Below, in pieces: positions 17,504-24,344 of a DNA stretch of 39,818 bases. Under the pieces are notes generated by a model, which saw nothing but the letters and a program-made list of their open reading frames with translations, did no database searches and was not told the DNA's origin. The DNA lies in NCBI GenBank assembly GCA_029212425.1, contig JARGNC010000003.1:1-39818 (forward strand), written 5' to 3'. How positions within the stretch are numbered: position 1 is the first letter of the stretch; every line of letters begins with the position of its first letter. Source of the DNA: Phycisphaerales bacterium. GTDB lineage: Bacteria > Planctomycetota > Phycisphaerae > Phycisphaerales > UBA1924. A program made the translations under genes and the position numbers.

Positions 17504-18504
17504 TGACCATGATCCTCCGCCGACTCGCGTCGCTCCCCATCATCCTGCTCGTCGTGTACACCATCACCCTCACCCTCGCGTGGGCGGTCCCTGGGAACCC
17601 TCTTGAAAACCCAGAAAAAAGACCCAAGCCTGAAGTCATCGAGCAGATGAAAAAGCAGTACAACCTCGATTCATTCCCGAGGTTCTATGTGTCATACCTC
17701 AGCAGCGTGACGGGGTTCGAGTACGCGAAAGATTGGATCAGCGGCGAACTCGAACGCGAACAAGAAGCGGCAGCGCAAGCGGGATTCCCACCTGCACCCA
17801 GACCGGTGTTTGATCTTGGTCCCTCGCTCGAATACGACGATTGGACAGTCAATGAAATCGTCGGCTCCGCGCTCCCGGTTTCCATCACACTCGGAGCCGC
17901 GGCCATTCTGATCGCGCTTGTGGTTGGGGTCAGCGCAGGAGTCATCGGCGCGGTCAAGCCCAACTCCGCATCCGACCTCTTTACACTCACCATCGCGATG
18001 ATCGGGATCTCGCTCCCCAGCTTTGTGATCGGGACTGCGTTGCTGCTGGTCTTTGCCGTCCTCATCCCATTGTTCCCAGTTGGGGGTTGGGGAGGTCCAA
18101 TGAAAGCGGTCCTCCCAGCGGTTACCCTCTCGCTCCCATTCGCGGCGTACATCGCTCGGCTCACCAGAATGGGCATGATCGAATCGCTCGGCGCTGATTA
18201 CATCCGAACAGCACGCGCCAAGGGAGCAAGTGAGAACGCGGTCCTTTACAAGCACGCGCTCAAAAACGCGTTTCTCCCTGTGCTCTCGTTCCTCGGACCC
18301 GCTGCGGCGCTCGCGATGACTGGGTCATTTGTCATCGAGCAGGTCTTTACGATCCCTGGGATGGGACAGCACTTCGTCAACGGCGTGCAGAACAAAGACC
18401 TCTTCCTCATCATGGGGGTGGTCCTGATCTTCGCGACGATGCTGATTCTGTTCAATCTGATTGTCGATGTGCTCTACCGCTGGGTCGATCCGCGGATCGC
18501 GTGA
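17500..18504 (+). CDS. ABC permease, OppB/DppB type
   Basis: A 334-residue inner-membrane permease. A first transmembrane helix (LPIILLVVYTITLTLAWAVPG) is followed by a periplasmic region of about 90 residues, then five helices. The ABC permease EAA-type loop appears as ADYIRTARAKGASENAVLYKHALKNA (quoted in part: RTARAKGA). The end LFNLIVDVLYRWVDPRIA is the standard OppB terminus. The first ATG overlaps the stop of the binding-protein gene (ATGA at 17500-17503). No OppC, OppD or OppF gene follows: the next gene is convergent and only five bases away. OppB proteins normally form a heterodimer with OppC, so the partner must be encoded elsewhere, or this protein works differently. Confidence 0.9.
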   Translation: MMTMILRRLASLPIILLVVYTITLTLAWAVPGNPLENPEKRPKPEVIEQMKKQYNLDSFPRFYVSYLSSVTGFEYAKDWISGELEREQEAAAQAGFPPAPRPVFDLGPSLEYDDWTVNEIVGSALPVSITLGAAAILIALVVGVSAGVIGAVKPNSASDLFTLTIAMIGISLPSFVIGTALLLVFAVLIPLFPVGGWGGPMKAVLPAVTLSLPFAAYIARLTRMGMIESLGADYIRTARAKGASENAVLYKHALKNAFLPVLSFLGPAAALAMTGSFVIEQVFTIPGMGQHFVNGVQNKDLFLIMGVVLIFATMLILFNLIVDVLYRWVDPRIA

Positions 18505-18509
18505 TCAGC

Positions 18510-18974
18510 TCAAGCAAGTCCCTTGAATCGGAATGATGTCCCAGGCTGCAGATCGCAGGTCACAAAGTCCGCGTGCGCTAAATCCGTCGCACGCTGTCCC
18601 GGCGCTCCGAGGGTGAGCCAGACAGACATGTTTGGACCAACATTGATGACCATGCCATTGGTTCGGGGGTCGATCCCGACGATGGTTCCCATCGCACGAC
18701 GCGGGGTCCCGACGCATGGATCAATGCAGCGTCCTCCTGCGCCAGCTGGGTCGATCCGACGCGCCGTTGCGTGGATGGTGCCGAGCACAGTTTTGCCCAC
18801 CAGTGTGCGGAGCTGCTCAAGATCACCCTCAGCGACAAGGTGCGTTGAGTAGTTGGTGTTCGCATAGTTCAGTACGACCATCGCGGGTTTCGCGTGTGTC
18901 TCGTCGATGATCTCGACGATCGTGGCGCGGGTCAGGGTCGGGTCGATCTTGGTGGTCGGTGAGGGATGCAGCAT
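18510..18974 (-). CDS. Hypothetical protein, 154 aa
   Basis: A 154-residue protein without signal peptide or membrane helix. It is rich in short beta-like stretches (TRATIVEIIDETH, AMVVLNYANTNYSTHLVA, AMGTIVGIDPRTNGMVINVG, MSVWLTLGAPGQRA), which suggests a small all-beta domain, possibly OB-like. Two cysteines (RCIDPC) lie close together near residue 85. I do not recognise the family. The start at 18974 has no strong ribosome binding site; no better in-frame start is present. It lies 38 bases downstream of the amidotransferase gene on the same strand, and its end is five bases from the convergent permease gene. Confidence 0.6.
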   Translation of the reverse strand: MLHPSPTTKIDPTLTRATIVEIIDETHAKPAMVVLNYANTNYSTHLVAEGDLEQLRTLVGKTVLGTIHATARRIDPAGAGGRCIDPCVGTPRRAMGTIVGIDPRTNGMVINVGPNMSVWLTLGAPGQRATDLAHADFVTCDLQPGTSFRFKGLA

Positions 18975-19012
18975 GGGGTAAGGATAGCCGGGAATCGTCG
19001 AAAATGTAGTGA

Positions 19013-19735
19013 TCAGATGCGGGCTTCGCCCATCTGGGTCCCCATCTCGGTTCCCATAGGTGGTCTGGGGAGGTCGCGTCCCGCTTCGCCCATCTTGAGG
19101 AAGTTCCAGAGCATGATCGATCCGCTGGGGGTCATGAAAGATTCAGGGTGAAACTGAACACCTTCGAGCGGAGCTTTGGATTGATCCGCCCACACCCTCC
19201 GCATTCCCATGACCACTTCAACTGGTTTCCCATCGATCTCATCGACGCACGACGCGGAGACCTGCCAGCCGTCTTCGCCTTCGATCAGTGCTGGGATTGT
19301 TGAGGGTTCAACGATCAGGGAGTGGTAGCGTGCAACGGTCGCTGGTGCTTCGATGCCTGCGAAGAGTCCCTGTCCATCGTGGTTGATCTCGGAGGTTTTG
19401 CCGTGCATGAGTATCTGATGGCGTGCGACGGTCATGCCGTTGGAATCCGCCATGCATTGATGTCCCAAGCAGACTCCCATCACGGGAACGCGTCCTGCGA
19501 AATACTCGATTATCTCGCTGGAGACCCCCGCTTCCTTTGGAGTGCAAGGTCCCGGAGAGATAATCACATGACTTGGACCGCGACCATTGTCAAGCTGCGA
19601 TGCTTGCTCAGGAGTGATCTCGTCATGTCGTTTGACAACAAGATCCCGATCGGGCTCAAGCGTCCGGTCGATCTCACCCAAACGCTGGACAAGGTTCCAG
19701 GTAAAGGAGTCGTAGTTGTCAATCAGGAGAATCAC
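19013..19735 (-). CDS. trpG: Class I glutamine amidotransferase, TrpG/PabA type
   Basis: A 240-residue glutaminase subunit of anthranilate or 4-amino-4-deoxychorismate synthase. The start LLIDNYDSFTWNL and SPGPCTP are hallmarks. The catalytic triad is Cys89 (GVCLGHQ), His196 and Glu198 (FHPES). It releases ammonia from glutamine for the chorismate-using partner TrpE or PabB, which is not in this window, so a dual-use trpG/pabA protein is possible. The start is GTG at 19735. After the conserved domain the protein has a tail of about 25 residues containing MGTEMGTQMGE, a short tandem repeat not expected in the family. It is 17 bases downstream of the DUF1444 gene and probably shares its transcript. 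Confidence 0.88.
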   Translation of the reverse strand: MILLIDNYDSFTWNLVQRLGEIDRTLEPDRDLVVKRHDEITPEQASQLDNGRGPSHVIISPGPCTPKEAGVSSEIIEYFAGRVPVMGVCLGHQCMADSNGMTVARHQILMHGKTSEINHDGQGLFAGIEAPATVARYHSLIVEPSTIPALIEGEDGWQVSASCVDEIDGKPVEVVMGMRRVWADQSKAPLEGVQFHPESFMTPSGSIMLWNFLKMGEAGRDLPRPPMGTEMGTQMGEARI

Positions 19736-19752
19736 GGCAGACTGTAGGTCGA

Positions 19753-20559
19753 TTATGCCGCGTCTTCACGCATCCAAGTGGTTCCCGCAACCCCGTCCTG
19801 CGTTACCAGGAACAAGTCCTTGGTGATCGGATACGGGAGCTTGGTGAAATCCTCGCTGACGCGAGCGCACAAACGCTGAACGAATGATTCAGGCTCGCAA
19901 CTCAGCGCGATGAACATGTCCCGCGCCGGAGTCGCGACATAGAAGTCCGGACCAAGCTCTTTCGCGAGTTTCGCATGCAGATCGCTCATCAGCAGACGAG
20001 CGGCGTCGTAGCCGTCTTGTTCAGCAACGATGACCGCTTTGCCACCCTCGGCGCTCTCGATGACTTGCATCTCGAGTTCCGGAGCGTACAAATCCAGATT
20101 CTCACGAGCGAGATCGTCGAGATCTTCGATCGAGATTCCCCAACGGACCACCTGGTCCATCGTGATACTCACGGTCATGTGAGGCATATCAAGCACGAAC
20201 ACGATCACCGTGTCATTCACATACGGTACATGCGCCACGAGCGATTCAGTCAGATGCTCGAAGATCGAGATCGGCTGGATGCGAGGCATGATCCGTGCCT
20301 TCGCTTGCTCAAGCGGTATGTCGTTGACCTCGACATGATCCCCCATAAAGAGCTGATCAAGGAAGTGCTCGACGATGTCTGTTCCGCGGTCTGGTTCGTG
20401 CGCAACCATGCGGTAGAGGTTCTCAAGGTCAAGGCGACGCCCGTTGACATGAAGTTCGTTGGGATTGACCCTGTTGATGTTGAACTCGGGCTGCATGCGT
20501 TTGATCAGCTTGACCACATGCTCGACAAACGCATCGGGTTCCTTGGGCATTGTTCCCAT
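19753..20559 (-). CDS. DUF1444 (YtpQ-like) protein
   Basis: A 268-residue cytoplasmic protein that resembles the DUF1444/UPF0354 family (YtpQ in Bacillus), whose function is not known. The layout fits: an N-terminal FVEHVVKLIKRMQPEF helix, a central IMPRIQPIS block, VPYVNDTVIVFVLDMPHMTVSITMDQVVRWGIS in the middle (quoted in part: MTVSITMDQV), then LYAPELEMQV, and a late DGYDAARLLM and FYVATPARDMFIAL. The start is the ATG at 20559, with GGAGGA seven bases before it. Divergent from acpP across a 321-base spacer. The family call is from memory of the block pattern and is moderate. Confidence 0.7.
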   Translation of the reverse strand: MGTMPKEPDAFVEHVVKLIKRMQPEFNINRVNPNELHVNGRRLDLENLYRMVAHEPDRGTDIVEHFLDQLFMGDHVEVNDIPLEQAKARIMPRIQPISIFEHLTESLVAHVPYVNDTVIVFVLDMPHMTVSITMDQVVRWGISIEDLDDLARENLDLYAPELEMQVIESAEGGKAVIVAEQDGYDAARLLMSDLHAKLAKELGPDFYVATPARDMFIALSCEPESFVQRLCARVSEDFTKLPYPITKDLFLVTQDGVAGTTWMREDAA

Positions 20560-20766
20560 GACGATTCCTCCAGTAGCAGCAGATGCGGATACGCCGCGTG
20601 CTGTTGTGGACAGTTTCGACGGGTTCTCGTGCTCAATGAACGATGAATTGGATCGGATATGGCTCTAGGACCTAGATCTGCAGGTTGGACCGGATGATTC
20701 TGGATGGGAGGGACGATAATCCGAGAATACCGAACAAAGAACAACTCTCCATGATCGATATATGGC

Positions 20767-20796
20767 TTGGCAAAACCTACACTGACGGGATACAAT
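20767..20796 (+). promoter_or_regulatory. Sigma-70-like promoter of acpP
   Basis: TTGGCA at 20767-20772 and TACAAT at 20791-20796 are separated by 18 bases and each differ by one base from the -35 and -10 consensus. The predicted leader is about 80 bases. A strong constitutive promoter is expected for ACP, one of the most abundant proteins. Confidence 0.6.
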
Positions 20797-20868
20797 CGAG
20801 GCCAAGATCGGGACCAGGATTCTCGGGCGTATGGAGCGACCGAGCAAAGAACCCAAGATCGAATGAGC

Positions 20869-20872
20869 GGAG
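20869..20872 (+). promoter_or_regulatory. Ribosome binding site fixing the acpP GTG start
   Basis: GGAG stands eight bases before GTG at 20881. This start gives an 82-residue ACP, the normal size. The in-frame ATG at 20863 precedes the site and would add six residues (MSGDYA) with no ribosome binding site of its own. Confidence 0.6.
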
Positions 20873-20880
20873 ACTACGCT

Positions 20881-21129
20881 GTGACCGAAGCAGAAATTGA
20901 ATCAAAGGTGATCGAAATCGTTGCTGAGCAGATGGGTGCTGACAAGGAGAAGATCTCTCGCGAGACCAGCTTCATGGAAGACCTGAACGCTGACAGCCTC
21001 GACACCGTCGAGCTGGTGATGGAGTTTGAGGACGAGTTTGAAACCTCAATCCCAGATGATCAGGCTGAAAAAATCCTGACCGTTGGCAATGCCATCGACT
21101 TCATCAAGCAAGCGAACGGTACGGATTAA
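20881..21129 (+). CDS. acpP: Acyl carrier protein
   Basis: An 82-residue acidic helical protein that carries growing acyl chains on a phosphopantetheine arm. The attachment serine is Ser39 in LNADSLDTVEL, and the rest (VIEIVAEQMGADKEKI, DEFETSIPDDQAEKILTVG) matches bacterial AcpP closely. It should act with the FabD, FabH, FabF and FabG proteins encoded in this window. A GTG start at 20881 is preferred. It is followed by a terminator before fabF, so a short abundant acpP transcript and a rarer acpP-fabF read-through are likely. In many bacteria acpP directly follows fabG; here it is more than 11 kb from fabG. Confidence 0.96.
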   Translation: MTEAEIESKVIEIVAEQMGADKEKISRETSFMEDLNADSLDTVELVMEFEDEFETSIPDDQAEKILTVGNAIDFIKQANGTD

Positions 21130-21155
21130 CCCCCGTCCCGCTCGACCCCCTTATA

Positions 21156-21192
21156 AAGCCCCCCGATCAGTGTCGGTGGGGCTTGTGTATTT
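21156..21192 (+). terminator. Hairpin terminator or attenuator between acpP and fabF
   Basis: AAGCCCC-CCGA (21156-21166) pairs with TCGG-GGGGCTT (21073 excluded; 21173-21184, with T21177 bulged) across a six-base loop, giving eleven base pairs. The tail is only partly T-rich (GTGTATTT). It lies 27 bases after the acpP stop. The moderate tail suggests partial read-through into fabF, which has no convincing promoter of its own. Confidence 0.65.
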
Positions 21193-21254
21193 GACTCGCT
21201 GAGTGTTTTTGACACCAGAGTCCGACAACCAACCCTCAAGGTCAGGATGTATCC

Positions 21255-22550
21255 ATGAGCTCCCCTACTTCTCCCAATAAGCGTCATCGTGTGGTGATCA
21301 CAGGATTTGGTGCACTCACCAACATCGGTCACAACGCCGCTGATACATGGGACGCTATGAAGTCCGGCAAATCAGGCATCACCACAATCGACTCTGAGGA
21401 CTTCAAGCAGTACGACGACTGGACCGTCACCATTGGGGGGCAAGTCCACAACTGGACTCCCGATGCGGTCATCGACAAACGCGAAGCAAAGCGCATGGAC
21501 AGAGTCTCGCTTCTGGGACTTTTCGCGGCACAAGAAGCCGTGGATCACTCTGGATTCGATTTCAGCAAAGGCGATCCGGAACGACAAGGCATTGTCATGG
21601 GATCGGGAATCGGCGGGATCTCGACCATTGAAACAAGCGTTCAAACAATGGTTTCCAAAGGTCCAGCACGAATTTCCCCGTTCACCGTCCCCAAACTGAT
21701 GGCCAATGCGGTGACCGGGAACATCTCGATCCGCTTTAACCTTCAGGGTCCTGCATCAACCCACGCGACCGCGTGCGCTTCTTCAGGACACGCGATTGGT
21801 GACGCGATGGAAGCGATCCGTTTGGGACGCGCTGATGTCATGATCGCTGGTGGGTCAGAAGCGGCACTCACCCCGTTGTGTCTCGGCGCGTTCATGACCA
21901 TGAAGGCACTCTCGACACGCAACGACGCTCCGCACAAAGCATCCCGCCCGTTCGATACTGGACGCGATGGGTTCGTGCTCAGCGAGGGAGCCGCGGTCTA
22001 TGTGCTCGAATCCGAAGAGCACGCGAAGGCACGCGGAGCGACGATCTACGCGGAACTCAGTGGTGCCGCGAACTCCTGCGACGCTGGTCACATCACCGCT
22101 CCACATCCAGAGGGACGCGGCGCGGGACACGCGATGCGTTGGGCGCTCGAAGACGCTGGACTCAACCCAGAAGACATCGACTACATCAACGCGCACGGCA
22201 CATCCACCCCGCTTGGTGACAAAGCGGAAATCATCGCGGTGAAAACCGTCTTCGGTGACCACGCAACCAAGGGTGGTGCGAACGGCGGATTGGTCATGAA
22301 CTCCACCAAGTCCATGCACGGGCACTGCCTCGGCGCATCGGGTGCTGTCGAACTGATCGCATGCATCAATGCGGTCCGCGAAGGCATTGTCGCTCCGACA
22401 ATCAACCTCGACGAGATCGACCCAGAATGCTCCGGAGTGGACATTGTCGCGAACACCGCTCGTGAGATGCCTGTCCGCAGAGCGATGAACAACACCTTTG
22501 GGTTCGGTGGACACAATGTCAGTCTGATCGTCAGCCAATACGAGGGCTGA
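21255..22550 (+). CDS. fabF: FabF, 3-oxoacyl-ACP synthase II
   Basis: A 431-residue condensing enzyme that extends acyl-ACP with malonyl-ACP in fatty acid synthesis. The Cys-His-His triad is visible: Cys in ATACASSGHA (about 174), His in NAHGTSTPLGD (about 313) and His in SMHGHCLGASGA (about 356). The end NNTFGFGGHNVSLIVSQY is typical. The third motif has MHGHC where most FabF proteins have MTGHL, a mild change that keeps the catalytic histidine. It lies 125 bases after acpP with a hairpin between them, and CAGGATG stands five bases before the ATG. The match to KAS II length and motifs is very good. Confidence 0.96.
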   Translation: MSSPTSPNKRHRVVITGFGALTNIGHNAADTWDAMKSGKSGITTIDSEDFKQYDDWTVTIGGQVHNWTPDAVIDKREAKRMDRVSLLGLFAAQEAVDHSGFDFSKGDPERQGIVMGSGIGGISTIETSVQTMVSKGPARISPFTVPKLMANAVTGNISIRFNLQGPASTHATACASSGHAIGDAMEAIRLGRADVMIAGGSEAALTPLCLGAFMTMKALSTRNDAPHKASRPFDTGRDGFVLSEGAAVYVLESEEHAKARGATIYAELSGAANSCDAGHITAPHPEGRGAGHAMRWALEDAGLNPEDIDYINAHGTSTPLGDKAEIIAVKTVFGDHATKGGANGGLVMNSTKSMHGHCLGASGAVELIACINAVREGIVAPTINLDEIDPECSGVDIVANTAREMPVRRAMNNTFGFGGHNVSLIVSQYEG

Positions 22551-22688
22551 TGACACCTCCTCGATCTGATCCGTTATCCGGACCCAGCTCCACTATTTGA
22601 TGGCATCCCGCTTGCGATTCTTCATCAGAGTCCCGAGAGTTGTGCGCGTTGAGTACATCGGGGCGCACTTTGTGCCGATGAGGATGGT

Positions 22689-23042
22689 ATGGGTTCAAAC
22701 ATCAGTTCAATCTTGCGTATCGAAGTCCCGCTCGTCGTCGTCCTCGGCGAACGCACTATGGAGATGCACGCTGTCCGCCAGTGGGTTCCAGGATCGATTC
22801 TTGAACTCCCGATCAACGCTGAATCCGATCTCGAAGTCCGCATCAACAACCGGCGCATCGCGAGCGGATCTGCTGTGAAAATCGGCGAGAACTTCGGTGT
22901 CCGCTTCACAACCACGCTTGGACAAACAGAACGCATCGAAGCCCTCGGCCCCGCTCAATCAAGCGACAGCGACGCAATGGGTGGATCAGACGAGATGACC
23001 CCAGATGAGATCGCTGAAGCGATGCTCGCTGGTCAACTCTGA
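22689..23042 (+). CDS. fliN: FliN-like flagellar motor switch (SpoA domain) protein
   Basis: A 117-residue protein with one SpoA (FliMN C-terminal) domain. The pattern VPLVVVLGERTMEMHAVRQW, PGSILELPINAESDLEVRIN and RRIASGSAVKIGENFGVRF covers the domain (about 13-85). FliN forms rings at the base of the flagellar switch and binds CheY-P in some bacteria; homologues also serve type III secretion. A polar tail ends with EMTPDEIAEAMLAGQL. The ATG at 22689 is preceded by GAGGA. It stands alone, 138 bases after fabF, with no other flagellar gene near. Its job as a switch component fits with the che operon 12 kb away but is not proven. Confidence 0.82.
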   Translation: MGSNISSILRIEVPLVVVLGERTMEMHAVRQWVPGSILELPINAESDLEVRINNRRIASGSAVKIGENFGVRFTTTLGQTERIEALGPAQSSDSDAMGGSDEMTPDEIAEAMLAGQL

Positions 23043-23074
23043 TCGCGGCTGATTGAGTCCAAAGTCTGGCGCGA

Positions 23075-24124
23075 TTATCGAACGATGTCTCGGCCTTTGA
23101 TGCCGTCGCGCGTCGCCCAGAAGTACGCGGGATACTTTCCTGCTCCGAATCCATCGATGTTGAGCAAGCCCACTTCAAAGTAGTCTTTGTCCATGCCATA
23201 ATCTTCGAGCAGTGATCCGGGAATATCCCACACATCTGTTGGCTGAAACTCGCGTGCGACACGCGGGTTTTCGTCCCCTGCCAACTGACGAATTTCTTCG
23301 ATCTTTGCCGCGATCACGGAGCCGTCTGAAGTCAGGACCGCTGGTTGCGCTTTGGGATTGTTCCACTGCGGATGATGGTTCTCTTCGCCCATCGCGATGG
23401 AAGGCGCGGTCGGATCGATCGGGTGCGGGATACTCGCGGTCCGCTCATTCTGTGACCAATCAAACCGCTCCCAGATGATGACCTTGTTCGCGGGAAACGA
23501 GGTGTCAGAAATCTTGTTCCGCCGGACCATTGAAATTGGAGCACTGTTCCGCTGAGCCGCTGGGCGGTTTGTATCCTCGTAACGCTTTGGTGAGAACCAG
23601 AGGGTCGGCGAGAGAATATACGAAGAATCCCAGATCCCGGTATTGAGATTGAAGTTGTCGTTCTCGTTGAGGAAGTCTGCGAATCGCGTGATGATCGCTT
23701 TGTCAGAGGGCGCGAACTGGATTTCAGATCCGTAGTCGCCCTCGTTGACCCATCCGCCGACGAGAGAGTACCAGTGGAACGCGTACATTTCAGAGTACCA
23801 TTGAGCTGGACCGGTGAACTCGTAAACGCCGTTGAGACCCGGCTTGCTGACGCGTGCCCACCCCCCTGCTGCTGGACCTCCGTTCCCGCCTGTGACTCGA
23901 CCAGCATCGAACGGATTGATGTAGCTGTCTTTGAAATCCCCAGCATACAGGAACTGGATCTGCCCCAATGATCGGAGATTGGCTTTGCTCTTGACCGCTT
24001 GTGCGGTGGCGCGAGCTTTACCCAACGCTGGGATCAAGATCCCCAGCAACAACGCGATGATCGCGATCACGACCAACAACTCAATCAGGGTAAACCCTTG
24101 CATCTTTCGACAGCGATTCCGCAT
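23075..24124 (-). CDS. Type II secretion/pilin-like protein with N-methylation leader
   Basis: A 349-residue exported protein with a type IV prepilin leader: cleavage is expected after Gly10 (MQG, then FTLIELLVV), leaving Phe at position 1 and Glu at position 5. A hydrophobic helix and IPALGKARATAQ follow. The large C-terminal domain has segments such as HHPQW and PAVLTSDGSVIAAKI that recall the big planctomycete pseudopilin-like family. Such proteins are made in many copies by Planctomycetota and their job is mostly unknown. The ATG at 24124 is chosen over a TTG at 24139 because AAGGAG lies six bases before it. No secretion genes are adjacent. It converges on fliN, 32 bases away. Confidence 0.85.
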   Translation of the reverse strand: MRNRCRKMQGFTLIELLVVIAIIALLLGILIPALGKARATAQAVKSKANLRSLGQIQFLYAGDFKDSYINPFDAGRVTGGNGGPAAGGWARVSKPGLNGVYEFTGPAQWYSEMYAFHWYSLVGGWVNEGDYGSEIQFAPSDKAIITRFADFLNENDNFNLNTGIWDSSYILSPTLWFSPKRYEDTNRPAAQRNSAPISMVRRNKISDTSFPANKVIIWERFDWSQNERTASIPHPIDPTAPSIAMGEENHHPQWNNPKAQPAVLTSDGSVIAAKIEEIRQLAGDENPRVAREFQPTDVWDIPGSLLEDYGMDKDYFEVGLLNIDGFGAGKYPAYFWATRDGIKGRDIVR

Positions 24125-24130
24125 TCCACA

Positions 24131-24136
24131 CTCCTT
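24131..24136 (-). promoter_or_regulatory. Ribosome binding site fixing the pseudopilin start
   Basis: On the minus strand AAGGAG sits six bases before ATG 24124. The site overlaps an in-frame TTG at 24139, which therefore cannot be the start. The shorter leader (nine residues before the cleavage glycine) is normal for prepilins. Confidence 0.7.
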
Positions 24137-24344
24137 CAATCAACCCACACAATACCACAAATACACCCGAATTACACGGACTTTCCTCGCTTCAAGCAAT
24201 GAACTTGTTAGACAAGCGGTTCAAGTGCAGAGTGTTTCTGTATTATCGACACCGATTCCGGAATATCATCGGTCAGACCAAGAGTTTCCGCCGATAGATT
24301 CGTTAGATTCTTGATCACATCACCCGAACCACCGGACTCCCACT

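Larger units (their letters stand above)
20560..20880. other. Divergent intergenic region between DUF1444 gene and acpP
   Basis: This 321-base stretch is the only gene-free span above 300 bases. Its right part holds the promoter-like boxes at 20767-20796 serving acpP. Its left edge holds the ribosome binding site of the DUF1444 gene. An open frame in phase with acpP extends back to 20767 but starts inside the promoter and codes for Arg/Gln/Asp-rich residues unlike ACP, so I treat it as untranslated leader. I saw no RNA gene or repeat here. Confidence 0.6.

Noticed and set aside
20767..20880. A 38-residue extension of ACP
   Set aside because: It begins on the -35 box of the predicted promoter, is unlike ACP, and a normal-sized ACP starts at GTG 20881 after GGAG.
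24204..24216. A small palindrome CTTGT-TAG-ACAAG in the spacer between the pseudopilin and glucoamylase genes
   Set aside because: Five base pairs with a three-base loop are expected by chance in a 220-base spacer, and no promoter boxes overlap it clearly.
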